A DNA stretch of 64,000 nucleotides from Nephrocerus scutellatus (lineage: Eukaryota > Arthropoda > Insecta > Diptera > Pipunculidae). The notes below the pieces were generated by a model. It did no database searches and was not told where the DNA came from. It saw only the letters and a program-made list of their open reading frames with translations. Where the stretch lies: the NCBI GenBank assembly GCA_947095585.1, contig OX352763.1, forward strand, positions 14,185,462 to 14,249,461, in the 5' to 3' direction. Made by a program: the position numbers and the translations under genes. Below, piece by piece: positions 50,380-62,325 of the stretch. The first letter of the stretch is position 1, and each line of letters begins with the position of its first letter.

Positions 50380-51345
50380 ATATTGCCCTTTAATACTTTT
50401 TTAGGCTTACTTTACAATTAAACAAATGAATATTGTCCAAAATATACATTTTTACTTAATCGATACATCTAAATATACGCTATTAAAAGCACCGCAAGTC
50501 GTGAACTACACTACACTTAATAGAAAATAGCGAGAGCGCCGGCTATGTCAAATCTGCACGTTTCCTCTTCCCCCTAACCCACCAGTCCGTGACGCAAACT
50601 CATAAGTGCATTATAAGTGCACTGACCATATACATTAAATAACGACACCGCACTTATGTCTCTAAGACTAATAATTGGGAGTTATTAAAAGAAAGACGAT
50701 AGATATATCCCATTACAACGCATTAAAACGTTACGCGCTTCGCAAATTATTTTTTTCTCGTAATTAACCAAGGAATCACCCCTTGGCGAAATAGGGTTAG
50801 GGCTTTGAGACACCTCTCTGCTGAAAGCCCTTATTAAGCAGACCTCGAAAACTGCCATCTTGTTTGGGCATGACGCCCCCTTTAGGAGAGAGGCCTTCCG
50901 AAGTTTTGATTTTTTTTTTTAGAAAAGTGTATTTTTACAATTGTTTTGAAGTTAGTATGGGAGTATGGTCTCACCCTTCTCTCCTAAACAGAACCCTTTA
51001 ATCGCTATACCGTAGTTTGATTTATAACACCTCTTTTTGTGTGGGAAAAACCCATAATATGATAATCCACTCAATTATATAAAATACCACATAAACTAAA
51101 TATAAATTGATCCACCTTCCGTTAAAATTGGGCCACGTTTATAAAAATAGTATGTCTGTGTATAACTAATTTTCACCTTTAATTTAATGCCAATACTTAG
51201 GCCTGCCCACTGTTGAACTCTTACGGAAAAATCGGGGCGTGGCATTCCGTGGCAGAGGACAAAAATACCGTTAAGCGCTATACCGTATATTTGCCCACCC
51301 CTTTATGTATTTGCCACCTAAACTGATACACCCTGTTAGTTTTTT
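50380..51345. repeat. Patchwork of dispersed repeats
   Basis: 50750-50780 and 51300-51341 resemble the ends of the 7221-7466 MITE ('aaccaaggaatcacccc', 'tatttgccacctaaactgat', 'acaccctg'). 50840-50905 matches 40285-40370, and 51100-51225 matches 13345-13490. The stretch is a nest of old insertions. Confidence 0.5.
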
Positions 51346-51841
51346 TATTTAAAGTTGTTTATATACTTTTTATGGAAGTTACTACTGTGCTACAGAAATC
51401 CAAAGCGTTCTCAAGAAAGAGAAAACTATATTCTGATAATTCCAGCAGACATAGAAAGAGTAAATGTATTCTCTATTTTTTGACGTACGTAAAAGCTGCA
51501 ACTGCAGCCTACAATACAACACAAGTACAAGACTACAAGCTGCAAAGTTCATTACGCGAACGACGGCTGGATTTTTGCCTTTCGACTTTATCTTATTTAT
51601 ATGGATTTTCAACTTTAATTTTAATCCATGTAGAGAGAAGCACTAAATTAGCATTTGTATAGTTAGTTACATTTTCTCGCTTCGAGTGCAATTCGCAGAC
51701 CAAAAACAAAAATACTAAGGTGAGTCCGTCTCTCCGCGTACACTCGATTCAATGATTACAACTGAAGCAAAAATCCATCTGCTTGTCATCATCGATAACG
51801 CGTTGCATTTTCTAATTAGTCTTTCTAACTAGGTTGCAAAA

Positions 51842-52780
51842 ATGTCACAAGAAGAGCAAACACCAGTGAATCCAAATGATCTAAAGGATCTAAAGGAACG
51901 AATGAAATTAATTTCTGACGCCGATGAAAAACAGTATCACAATGAATTTTCACTGAAGCGATATTTAAGAGCATTTAAAACGGTGGACGCAGCATTTCAG
52001 GTCAGTTAAGTTCATGTTTAGCTGGCACCACAGCTTGCTAAAGTGTAGGTGCTGCAAATTTACACAAATTCATCAAAGTTTATCAAATACGGTATTGGAT
52101 CAGCTATAGCAATAGCAATTTTATTTAAATAAGTAGTTTAAAACGATCTTTCTCGTTTCTCGCTTTGATTGAATTTTGTAGGGGTCGTCATCTGACTAAC
52201 ATATGTTATTTGTATTTATATCTTGTTTTAATTGTATAAATATTTATATATTTTCTATTTGCAGGCAGTGTTAAAAACGAACAAATGGCGGCAAGAATAT
52301 GGCATAGAAACCCTCCGTGATTTAAAAGAAATAAAAAATCATTCCAACAAAGCACGGGTTCTTCGACATCGAGACTGTATTGGACGTCCGGTCATTTACA
52401 TTCCAGCCAAGAATCACAACTCCTCTGATCGAGATATCGATGAACTGACGAAATTTATTGTCTACTGCTTGGAAGAGGCATGCCAGAAATGCTTTGAGGA
52501 GGTAACGGACAGTTTGTGTATCATATTTGATTTGGCCGAATTCAGTACATCTTGTATGGACTATCAGCTGGTGAAAAATCTTATTTGGCTTTTGAGCAAG
52601 CATTATCCAGAGCGATTGGGAGCATGTCTTATATTAAATTCACCGGGGATTTTTTCAACGATTTGGCCTGTCATCAGACAATGGCTTGACGATAACACAG
52701 CGAGGAAAGTCAAGTTCGTTGAAAATGAAACGGATTTATGCAAATATATAATTCCAGACATTTTGCCAACAGATATGTAA
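51842..52780 (+). CDS. Small Sec14/CRAL-TRIO lipid-transfer protein
   Basis: Two coding exons (51842-52000 and 52265-52780) join in phase 0 to 224 residues. The N-terminal helix pair contains FSLKRYLRAFK, the usual CRAL-TRIO-N signature. The lipid-binding domain runs from about residue 75: GRPVIYIPAKNHN, CIIFDLAEFSTSCMDY, HYPERLGACLILNSPGIFST and WLDDNTARKVKFV, ending PDILPTDM. Such proteins bind a lipid in a hydrophobic pocket and move or present it at membranes; the ligand cannot be read from the sequence. It lacks the GOLD or MSP domains of larger relatives. A 5' UTR intron is likely at 51720-51832 (AAG|GTGAGT ... TAACTAG). A poly(A) signal lies at 52913. I recognise the family but not the orthologue. 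Confidence 0.9.
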
Positions 52781-52972
52781 TGTAAATGTACATAAAAAAA
52801 ATAGATGAATATCCTTTAAATTTATGTGTGCATAACATCTTATGTACATACATTCAATGTATCAGTAGATAAAAAAACAATTAATGGGTTATTGCATGTT
52901 AAGAAACCTTAAAATAAAGAGAAATTATTTATGTTATATGTTGATATCAAAGAGAACAATAAATAATATGGA

Positions 52973-53340
52973 AGACTATTGGACTTTTTCAGTACTAAGC
53001 CACAGCTAAGGTGGAGCAGGCTGTCCATATCAAGAATGGTATGGCCATCCTACAACAAAAGGAAAACCACCGATTTGGTATCAAGAAGAAGAACCCAGAA
53101 GGATATTGCCAGGGATGTGGCTATTACCACGGGTCACTGGCCAGTGGGCAGCCATGCTGCTAAGCTGGTTATACTGCACAAGAACTTCTGTAGAAGTTGT
53201 TAGGAAGCAAATGAGAAAGAAAGTCTCATAAACTTTCTCTGTAGTTGTCCAGCCCTAGCAGGGCGAGACTCTGTACTTTGAGTAAACCATTTTTGCCTCC
53301 CTGAAAGAGCTCTTGAGATTACAACAAAACAAACAAACGA
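52973..53340 (+). mobile_element. Non-LTR retrotransposon C-terminus with zinc-knuckle-like box
   Basis: The plus strand gives DIARDVAITTGHWPVGSHAA, ILHKNFCRSC and, after a stop and frameshift, FLCSCPALA. This H/C-rich block is found at the C-terminus of ORF2 in insect I/R1/Jockey-type elements. 'acaaaacaaacaaacg' near 53324 may be the 3' tail. Confidence 0.7.
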
Positions 53341-53410
53341 TAAATAAAACTACACTGTAGTTTTTCTGGATAAAATCATAAAAAGAAAATGATGATGTGG
53401 CCACCATACG

Positions 53411-53779
53411 ACTTTCTTTTACTGACGAGCCGGTAATCTTTAGTAAATGTATAATATATATTTTTTTTTTGTAATTTTTTTTTGCATTTTCCCATAGTAG
53501 TTTACTACTACGACTACCACTTCCGTTTGGCCGATTTCCGCCAAAATCAACTGGACCCTCCCAATTTATGGAAAAAGCTTAAATTTGAATTTTCGTCTCA
53601 ATCAATTCAGCCGTCTGGGCTGTAGAGTGGACACAGAGCCACAGACACACAGACAGATAGAGATTTTTTTTTTGCTTTTTCTGACTCAGGAGATACGGTA
53701 ATGGGTAAATCTGCAAAAATCCCGAGTTCGAAAATTTTCATGATTACTATACTTACTTTTACTACTAGTAAAAGAAAGT
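53411..53779 (+). mobile_element. MITE family C, single-unit copy with intact termini
   Basis: 'actttcttttact' at 53411-53423 is the exact inverted complement of 'agtaaaagaaagt' at 53767-53779. The interior matches 22029-22650 ('gccgatttccgccaaa', 'cctcccaatttatggaaaaa', 'ctgactcaggagatacggta'). The element is 369 bp and non-coding. Confidence 0.8.
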
Positions 53780-54394
53780 TAAACGATTGCCTCTTTTATA
53801 TATTTATGTGGAATGGTGATAAGAGCGTGCTCATTGTTGAAATCTAAATTGCATCTTTATGGACATAGAAATTTGATAAGATACTATATACCAAGGTTAT
53901 TAAATTACATGTACTACGTAACTGATATCAACACTAAAAGTGAGTTACATAAAAAAATATTGAGATATCAATGTTAGTAGGGTGAACGATCTGAGCGATA
54001 AAATTTGTCCATATACTTAAAGGTAAATAGAGAAAAATGCACGATTTGTACAAAATAAAGGGTGGCTAATGATGATTGGAAAAACGGTTCTAGCTAAGGT
54101 GATCCTCTTTATAACAAGAATTTAAATCTTGATAAATGTAGATGAATCGCCAAATTATAAAAATCTCCTTTTACTAACATCAAAATCATCTATGCCAACA
54201 CCTTACAATACAAATTCAAGTGCCATAGGTTTGGATTCTAGGTTTCGGACGTTCTTTTTCTTATTCTAATTCGTATTTTCATTGATGATCTTCTGTCCTG
54301 TCTGCTAGTTTTAACCTAAACATTCGTTTGCCAGACGACAGCATATTTTTTTTTAATTAACCCACGATTCAAGAGATTTTCAATCATTTAAGCC
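53780..54394. other. AT-rich intergenic DNA, nothing recognised
   Basis: No gene or element boundary could be supported here. Confidence 0.35.
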
Positions 54395-56040
54395 TAGACA
54401 CAGCGTGGGTTTGGAATTATTTGGAAAGAAGAAGGAAAGAAAGTGTTGTGGTGGGTGGAGTTGAGTTCACACTCAAGCACTTACAATCTAGAATATCGTG
54501 CTCATATACCTACAAGCACCAAATAGGACTCACTCAAGTAATTCCGCTGAGTTAGTTAACGAAGATTTAAAAAGATTCCGTAATCAGAATAATTATTCGG
54601 AAATTATTGTCGTTGTTGCAGCTACTCCAGCCCTGTTGTTGTGTTGACGATCTTTGGCCCAATGTCTTGATAAGTATTGGGGTCCTTTTGGTGCGTAGAA
54701 CCAATCGTCGTGGAAAGGTTCGGAAATTGTTGTGATCTTCTCTTACGACCTTAAATCTGACCAGCTGACTGAAGAACAGACTAATAAATACTTTACGACG
54801 CTGGCCGAATTGATCATAATTTTCAGGAAACTTAACAATAAACCTGCGAAAGGTTTAGATAACATTCCAAATTCGTGTTGAAACATTTACCGTTCAATGT
54901 TATGCGGCTATACTGCGTAATTTCAACAATTCGCTTAATAATGACTACTTTCCAAACTGTTTATATATATATATAATGTACACACGCTCAAGGAGGGATT
55001 TGCACCCTTGTAATAACACATCGTGGTCGTTAGGAAATTAGGGAGAGGAAAAGTTGAGATGTCTATGCACATGTGTCTTAAATGACTGTAGTTCATACAA
55101 ATGTGGAAGCACAGAGTCGGGCAATTCATTCCACATAACTATTATGCGGCTAAAGAAGAAATCTCTGAATTGGTCGGTACGACCGAAGACAGGCCTAATG
55201 GTACCCCCGTGGCCTTGAGTTGAGTCACGGGTATTGCGGATGGGTTGGAAGATGGGCGGGATGCATCTGTATATTTTTTTTTTTTTTTGGAGTATCGAAG
55301 ATTTTTCCTATAATAAAAGAAAAGAAGGATATTTCTGATCATAAAATTACAGACTTATTATAGTCTTATGCCTAACATTGGGGAAGTACTTGAAGTGGTT
55401 ATTAGTAAGTCAATTTTGGCCGCGTCCGAAAGAAATGAGGTTATTCTGCGGAACCAATTTGGATTTAAACGAAACCACTCGACAGTGCACCAAATTAATT
55501 TAAGATGTCAACTGGCATCTGAATGATAAGAGGAATACGGCTGCCTGCTAGTGGATATCGAAAAAGCCTCGACACGGTTTGGACAGACGCGCTTATTTAT
55601 AAAATTAATAGATGTGAGTTCCCACATCATTTAATCAAGATGATTATATCAATGATATATGGGAAGAAACTTGTTGCAACAGATAAAGAAAAAACGACAA
55701 GTAAAATATTCAATATTGCTAACGGTCTGCCACAGGGTTCAGTAACAACACCAATCCTGTTCAACATATATTTTTTTGATGTACTTAAAGATAAGGATGC
55801 GTCCCCATCTTATGCGGACGACATTATATTGTATCCACACGTCTCAAAAATTTTAGAGATTCAGGAAAAGCTGCAAAGCAAATTCGATTTATTTCGGACA
55901 TACTGCGAAACATGGAAGCTTGATATTATCAATTCAAAATTCGCCCTCCTCTTAGGCGAGGTAATCACGATCTGCGAGATAACTGGAAGAATCCTCGGAT
56001 AATCGGTGCAAATGATGTTCCAATTCTTGCGCTATTTGGG
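54395..56040 (+). mobile_element. Non-LTR retrotransposon RT, interrupted by an antisense insertion
   Basis: The plus strand has RT blocks before 54955 (NNKPAKGLDNIPN) and after 55340 (NQFGFKRNHSTVHQI, then LVDIEKAS, NGLPQGSVTTPILFNIYFFD and the catalytic YADDII). Between them, 54960-55330 is antisense sequence homologous to the minus-strand fragment at 59651-59870. The RT palm QGS and ADD residues are kept, but many frameshifts and stops are present. Confidence 0.8.
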
Positions 56041-56589
56041 TGGTTCATATGGACAAATTTATTTACTATAATTAACATGTAAATATCGCTTTAGAAAAAC
56101 GATACCTGAGAAGTGACTTGGATTGTGATTGTTTCGAGAGGAAATGTCTTAGAGCGTGTATGCATAAGTACATAAGCGAACATTCTGAGTATAGGCACTA
56201 TGTGTCGAACAAAAAAACTCCTGCATTCTTTAGGAATATCAATAATTGACAATGTCATTTAAGATCTTACTAGGCACCATTTCGCTCGGTCAGCCTCTAT
56301 TGAAAATAAATTTTATCATTTTATCCTAATCCTAAGTACTAAAGAATCTGGTCGCATTAGGCTACTTGTCAGATTAATGCAACGTATCTGTAATATACCA
56401 TGTTGCTAAAATGGCCACTGATAAAAGAATCCGACATGCCGTTTTGTTCAATGGGGCTGGAAATGATGTTTGGAAATTCTGTCGTAACGTTTAGATAAAA
56501 GAAAATACTGGTGGCTTGACTAAAGTGTAGCCGAAATTTAACCCTAACCGTGACTTGCAGCGATTTAGTTTTTAAACATTTTACCTAGT
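56041..56589. other. Flank of retrotransposon, unassigned
   Basis: Probably more of the decayed retrotransposon (words such as 'cgacatgccgttttgttcaa'), but no frame is convincing. Confidence 0.35.
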
Positions 56590-56901
56590 TTTATGTAGTT
56601 AATAATAATAATATTCGGCGCGACAGACCGGTCCAAGGCCTAACTTCTCGCGACCATTTGTGCTGCACATGTTAATTTTTGGACACAAATGGAAGGGACC
56701 TACAATTTAAGGCCGGATCCGAACGGCGAATTGAGAAGCTTTCCGTGACAAGGTATTACTCTCGGAACGTTTGTCACCCATTCGCGAGAGGTGGAACAAC
56801 GTGAAAAATACTTTTGGGATTTGCTTTGGATTCGAACCTGAACCTCCTGCACAGCAGCCATGTGCACTTCCACTGAGCCACGGCGCCCACTTTAAGTAGT
56901 T
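56590..56901 (-). mobile_element. SINE, full-length copy, minus strand
   Basis: The element is 56601-56890. Its reverse complement starts with the tRNA-like head (box A 'tggctcagtgg', box B degraded to 'ggttcgaatcc' at about 56829-56839), runs through the body, and ends in 'gcgccgaatattattatt'. Flanking 11-bp repeats (tttatgtagtt at 56590 and tttaagtagtt at 56891) differ at one position, consistent with an older target-site duplication. Confidence 0.9.
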
Positions 56902-56914
56902 TAAGTTTTTTAAA

Positions 56915-57075
56915 TTAAATTCGCGTCGGCATTGTTCTGTCGTTCGGTGGTGAAATCTTGCGATCAATTTTTAAACCACTCCCAAAGGCCGATTTTATTG
57001 AATCTTTGCACGTATGTGTATTTCCGGTGACAACGTTTTGTATCAAAATTCGGTAGTGATCAGGTAGCGTGGTCG
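56915..57075 (-). repeat. Minus-strand copy of the 2.4-kb dispersed repeat
   Basis: The reverse complement carries 'cacatacgtgcaaagattc', 'ggtttaaaaattgatcgca' and 'agatttcaccaccgaacgac', as at 2400-2490 and 6250-6340. Confidence 0.55.
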
Positions 57076-58194
57076 GGGGCTCCCATACAAATTTTTTTTT
57101 TTCAATAATCATGCCATATAGCGGCATCAGATCATTCCGTACTATAATGACTGTGTTCTGTGTGCACTGGTGCGCTTTGTGACGGAAACTGTTACTTCCA
57201 AATTCATGTTTTTTTTGGACGCGTCGGGAATCGAAGAACCAAGTTCTCTGTCATAAAAGTTATCAAACAGAATGAGATGGTGTTCAAAGGGTTGATCAGT
57301 GTTAAGCTACTCAAACTAAAAACATCAGGAGAAATGGAAAATTGAGCTTCGAATGATTAACGGTTAGATCGTACTTGAAATGGAATCACTCAAATAATTT
57401 TTAACTTAAAGATAATGGTTTTCAAACCTTAAAAAAGTACATATCAGAATTAAATCAATTTGAAAGAGTGGACTTTCAGCTATGACGTTAAACAAAACCA
57501 AACATATTTTGATCATTTTATTTGGAAATTTCTTTTTCGACTGACTGGATAAGGAATTCCTTAAAAACTTCACTATACCATTCCCGACTTTTGTATGTAT
57601 GGAAACTCGTATTGGGGCACTGCATGCCCAAAAAAGCAATGTTAGGTAGTTTTTCATGTCCACTCGTAAATACTATAAAAATTAATGTATTACAATATTT
57701 AATTATATCCTAAGAAAAAAATGGTTCTGCTTAGTTTAGTCTGTTGTTCGTAAAACTGGTAGACAATGATTTAAAAAAGAAATTGGCCTCTGTAAGCGCA
57801 AGCTTTTCAAAGACTCATCCCCGTAAACTAAATAAGTAATACATTTATTAAATTAAGAAATTTAGTAGAAAGCATTTTCGTCAAATAAATAATATACACA
57901 CTTGATTTGATATTGATCTCACGATTTTTATATAAAAATAAATAATGATAGCAACTAAAAATACTCCTTCATTAGTAATTTAAAAAAAGGTTCATACATT
58001 TATTTAAGATAATAAATAAGACGATAACATAGTTTAGGTAGAAGAAATTCGGGAATATTCCCGTTATCGATCTCGCTAGAAATTCACATCATTAACGTAA
58101 CAAAAATATTGTTAACTATATTTACAGTTCAACAGGAGATTTTTGTTTTTGTTTATTATTGAATGACACCGCGGTAGGCTCTAATAACAACAAG
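57076..58194. other. Downstream flank of Sesquipedalian
   Basis: 57200-57245 contains 'ttttggacgcgtcgggaatc', similar to 62455-62480. The rest is AT-rich. A minus-strand AATAAA at 58152-58157 lies about 40 bases past the Sesquipedalian stop and is its likely poly(A) signal. Confidence 0.45.
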
Positions 58195-58584
58195 TCAAAC
58201 ATCTATCAGTGGATTTATTTTAACTTCCTTTTGTGCACGATACTCGGAAACATCCTTGAGTACATTGTCTCGGAAGCGATCCTGCAATTGTTCAAAAGTG
58301 ATTATCTCGTCGGACCGTCGATTTGTGACCTCGGATAATACTGTTTTGGCACTGTCACTATAAAGATGAAGTAGCTGTGTCGTTGTGGTATTTCTTGATG
58401 ACGTTAAAGAACTTTTATGTTTGGCTGCATTATTAGCTGAAATGGAAAATTGTTGGTAACCAGTTATAAGACGAATGCAGAATAAGCAGCTGCGGCATCG
58501 ACGTAAAATGCACACAAATAATATAACAACTAAGCAAATTATTGCTACTATGACTAAGACGAGTCCGACTGATTGTTCAAACAT
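58195..58584 (-). CDS. Possible second cistron: single-pass membrane ORF sharing the Ses tail
   Basis: An ATG at 58584 in excellent fly context (acaaaaATG) opens 129 codons: MFEQSVG, a strong membrane helix (LVLVIVAIICLVVILFVCIL), a basic cysteine-rich stop-transfer region RRCRSCLFCIRL, and then, without a stop, the exon sequence ANNAAKHKSS onward to the Ses stop. It could be the downstream cistron of the alternative Ses transcript, an alternative first exon, or chance openness of an intron end. The frame, the helix and the basic Cys-rich flank favour coding. No family was recognised. Confidence 0.35.
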   Translation of the reverse strand: MFEQSVGLVLVIVAIICLVVILFVCILRRCRSCLFCIRLITGYQQFSISANNAAKHKSSLTSSRNTTTTQLLHLYSDSAKTVLSEVTNRRSDEIITFEQLQDRFRDNVLKDVSEYRAQKEVKINPLIDV

Positions 58585-61136
58585 TTTTGTCAAATAATTT
58601 TTTCAACCGTAAATTTAGGTAGCGATTGCGTGCTATGATATCGGTCAAATTTCAAGAGCTGATTTTCTTTGTCTCTGCGGTCGGTATTAGGAAGAAGTTC
58701 ACCTGTGAATGCAAATTCTTTTGCGTATTAATAAATTGCAATTGTTTAATTGGTTTACTTGAAATTATTCGAATATAAATAAATTATATGCCACACATAT
58801 GACAGGGTGTGTGAGGAGAGTCACATTTCACGAAGATTAATTTACAAATCATTTCTCATAAATATATTTTGACCTAGTACATTAGCAATTGAAGCTTATT
58901 ACGATTTGTTGGCGATAACTGGTTAAATTAAATTTTAAGAAAGAACGAACAAACTGTAGATGTCGGACTTTATCAGTCATTGTATATTTTTAGTTCTTCT
59001 TCAGCTCTTCATAAAATTTTAAATTTTGTATTTGCCAATGTTTAAATTAAAGTGCAAGTGCAACATATAACCGCGTTAATACTCTTTTATGTGTTTTCAA
59101 TTCCACAAACCGTACCCGAAACCATACCCAGGGGTAAGCTGTCAAAGTCACAAGGTATTCGTGGTAAACGCTGTGCAAATGCAACGTCAAACTAAAACCA
59201 CGAAAGAGAAATCTTAACTCTACCCAGCAATTGGAAAGAGACATTGGACACAAAAACACTAAATGTTTTATATTTTAAGTACGATTCTGAATAAAGAATT
59301 GTTAAAAATAATATTCGGCGCGACAGACCATTGCGGTCCAAGGCCTAACTTCTCGCGAACATTTGTGCTGCGCATGTTAATTTTTGGACACAAATGGAAG
59401 GGGATAAAGGGACACACAAATAGTTTACCGACGAAAGAAACCATCCTGGGAGAAGGACCTTGTCCCTGAACTCGAACAGTATAAACAGCAGGGACCATAC
59501 CAGATGCGAATTTTCCACCAGTGTCCCAGTATGAATACTGCGTTGCACATACTGTCAGATCCGATTATAGAGCGATTAGAATGCACTTTCATTAGTTACT
59601 AAATGACCAGCTTTTTTATAATTTGCACACGCAAATAAGGGTTCGCACCCTTATATTGCTCGACGATATATAGCGTGAGTGTTAAGGAAAGGAGGAGAAA
59701 AGAGGAGATGTCTATGAGCTTGTGTTTTGAATGCCTGTGGATCAAAGCGATGTGAAAAGACGGAGCTTGGCAGAGCGTTCCACTTACGTGTTGTTCGGCT
59801 AAAGAACGAATCTCTGAACTTAACTGTACGTCTGAAGATGGGCTTGATGGTAAAGCTAACTAAGCAATTGGAGACGACCACACTACACTGCCGCCGCCAA
59901 GCATAGAAGTTAGCAGAGCGATAAATCGGCTCAAAATAAAAGACTTCGCGATTAGATGGATTTCCAGAGGAGATGAATAGATCTGCAGGACGCCCAACAA
60001 AGTACATTGGTTGTGGAGCGCGAAGTAGTACAATCCTTTAACAGCATGGAATCAGAAATACATGCACGGTTGCTTTAATTCAACAAACCTACTTCTATCA
60101 AATCCAGGAATTTAACCTTATCTTCCAAGCTGCTGTTGTATAAGACAATAGTGGTGCCAAAACTTACATATGGACCGAGACTTCACTTTACTTCACGTTG
60201 TTGGCCCTTATTATGTGTGTAAGGACTATCCCAGAGAACCTCTAATGACGAGATCTAGGAGCGTTACCGCGATATCGACATCAAGAGAATTAAGAACTAA
60301 ATTAATGACACCGACTCAAAATCGGGACCAGTGAAGAAATTTTCTGCAGCAGAGTAGAACCGGAGCCCGATTGTAGAGCCGAATATGATGAATAATTATT
60401 TTGAAAACAAATTACCTGACATACTTAAGCTGTCAACAGCTGTGGCTATAGATGATGCAGCACCATTGCCATTTAAAAAGACATTATTACTATTACCGTT
60501 AGGTGGTGGTGGAGGTGCAGGACGATTGAATGGATTGTGCCTTCTTGGCGGAGGTTTAGGTGCTGAAGACTGAAGGGATGTTTCTCCAAGCATTTCTACA
60601 AAATTAAAGCAGGAAAATATAGTTCTGTACATAGCTACTGAAATAAGCAATAGCCACTACTAACTTTTTCGCGAATCTTCAATTTCATCCAGTTGTCTTT
60701 GTAATTCCGCAACTATAAGTCTTTTATATTCATAACCAGCACATGTAAGAGCCTTCATCCAGGCTTCCATGCCCTCTTGGCTGTCTGCCGAAAGAATGTA
60801 CGTGCGATTACCATTAAATGCAATTTCAAAACAATAATGATCATTTTCTTCAGACAATTCTAAATGGTAAAAAGTTAAAATTTAGTTCGATGGATTGGAA
60901 AGTAATATAATAAAACAACACTTTTAATACCTACCTATTGTACAGCCTTCGACAATGATCAAACCAAGTGGTTCCCTGTCTCCCTTTTTTTCAAAGTAAA
61001 AAAGTAAATTTCCTTTAAGAACAAAATAGCGTCGTTGAAACGCCTTGTTAACTTCGCCCCGTTTATTTAGAAATCCATCATAATCATACGGCGGACTTGT
61101 GGCAAAAACACACAAATTCTTTTCGTTAATTTTCAT
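58195..61136 (-). CDS. Ses: Sesquipedalian, PH-domain endosomal recycling protein
   Basis: Four exons on the minus strand (60935-61136, 60665-60859, 60416-60595, 58195-58436) join in phase to 272 residues. The start MKINEKNLCVFATSPPYDYD leads directly into the PH domain (about 17-112: GFLNKRGEVNKAFQRRYFVLK, the basic face of the strand 1-2 loop, and GMEAWMKALTCAGYEY at its C-terminal helix). A coiled segment follows (LQRQLDEIED), then a proline-rich part (KPPPRRHNPFNRPAPPPPP). The last exon ends with FEQLQDRFRDNV, at the place of the F and H motif that vertebrate Sesquipedalians use to bind OCRL, with Gln instead of the usual His. The protein acts on endosome-to-Golgi and plasma-membrane recycling. 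The last intron (58437-60415) is full of repeats. Confidence 0.93.
58590..58702 (-). CDS. Ses: Possible alternative terminal exon of Ses
   Basis: After an acceptor (tttgcattcacag) the minus strand reads in the phase required by Ses exon 3 (phase 1): GELLPNTDRRDKENQLLKFD, then about 17 more codons ending FTVEKII and TGA at 58592-58590. Joined to exons 1-3 it would make a 229-residue isoform without the Gln-containing OCRL-motif region. The amino-acid composition is clearly coding-like. Support is by eye only. Confidence 0.4.
59085..59250. repeat. Dispersed repeat in Ses intron
   Basis: 'ccacaaaccgtacccgaaac', 'agctgtcaaagtcac' and 'actctacccagcaattgg' are shared, in order, with 32395-32635. 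Confidence 0.6.
59306..59402 (-). mobile_element. SINE 3' fragment in Ses intron
   Basis: The reverse complement is the last 95 bases of the SINE: 'cccttccatttgtgtccaaa', 'aggccttggaccgcaatgg', 'tctgtcgcgccgaatatt'. The head is absent. Confidence 0.85.
59620..59890 (-). mobile_element. Non-LTR retrotransposon ORF2 C-terminal end in Ses intron
   Basis: The minus strand reads FRDSFFSRTTRKWNALPSSV, FDPQAFKTQAHRHLL and a stop, the common C-terminal end of Jockey/I-type ORF2 proteins. The homologous antisense stretch at 54960-55330 disrupts another element. Confidence 0.75.
59891..60375 (+). mobile_element. Non-LTR retrotransposon remnant in Ses intron
   Basis: Fragments match in order the RT start ('gaagttagcagagcgataaa', as at 8770) and the C-terminal region ('tccaggaatttaaccttatc', 'ggaccgagact', as at 4055-4120), with a large internal deletion. 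The frame is destroyed. Confidence 0.65.
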
Positions 61137-61570
61137 TTTTAAAGCTTCTGAGTTTTTGTGGCAGTTAATGATCTAGCAATACGTTTTTACTACACTTCTA
61201 TTCGGTACAGCTCACTTGATTTCAATTGACGTCGCGTCGAGTTGAAAGAACTAAAATTAATCATTTATTTTTCATACATTTTACTTGTTTCACAAATCTA
61301 CGGGAATTTGGTAATTGTAAGCTCTATATGAAGTGCTCGACAGAAGTATAAACGAGAAAAGAAAACAAATAAATTATGAAATCAAAATGAATTGAGCGAC
61401 GACTCTCCTTAAAAAAAATTCAACTGTCAACGTCAAGTCTTTAATCAGCTGCTAGTTTGGTTAAGAGATTTATGTAAAACATTGTAGTAGAGGTTTGCTT
61501 AAATAGTATTTAATTTAGTACAAAATCTATACAAGGGTGGTGTTGTTTGAGGTACTTCCTTTTTTTAGAA
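61137..61570. other. Promoter region of Ses
   Basis: Minus-strand 5' region. A CRE-like 'tgacgtcg' is at 61228. No coding signal was seen. Confidence 0.35.
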
Positions 61571-61574
61571 AAGA

Positions 61575-61885
61575 AAAAGGCTCTATTCTTTTATTCAACC
61601 CGAGTACACCGAGCTAGACCCATTAGCTCTTTCTTTTATTCAACCCGAGCGAGTTAATATTGCACGGCGTAAAAGTATTCGGTATGTACACTGGGTAATT
61701 TTACTCGCTCTTACTCTACTTTACTCTGATATTCATTTCAAAGAGGAAAATGTGTATACACCGTGCCGTGCTCTGTTCACAACAAAAAACACGGAGTACA
61801 GAGTAAAATTACCCCGGTTGAATAAAAAAAAACACAGAGTAAATATTTGACATACACAGTTTGAATAAAAAAAACATACCAATAG
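61575..61885. mobile_element. Foldback/MITE with TTTATTCAACC termini
   Basis: 'cttttattcaacccgag' near 61578 (and again near 61633) and 'gtaattttactc' near 61696 are inverted in 'gagtaaaattaccccggttg' plus 'aataaaaaa' near 61801-61830. A second right end occurs near 61858. About 300 bp, with repeated 'actctg'/'cagagt' words inside. Confidence 0.55.
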
Positions 61886-62325
61886 TTATGTTTGGCGTGA
61901 TGCAGCTGCACAGCATACGTTGTGAAAACTTCTCGTGTTTTGATAGCAGATTATGTTAAAAACGTTACAAACTACGTCTAAAACAACACGTTGTTAATTA
62001 AAAACCACCTAGTCAGTTTTTGTATTTAACTACTTTGTTAACTACATAATTTACTTAGTTGAAAAGAAAATAAATAAACGAATTTTTTATTTTTTATGAG
62101 ATTAAAATTATCTTGATATTGCGCATACAATGGTAGACTAAGGACAGACTAAAAATAGAGACGAACCTACTTTACGTGGTTTTCGTAATCATGATATGCA
62201 GTACAGTATTGTCAAATAATATAAATTAACTTTAATATGATATGGAAAAGAATAAGTAAACAAATGACATTTTACAATTAAATTTGCTTTAATCTATTGA
62301 CATATATTTGTGAATATATTTTTAG

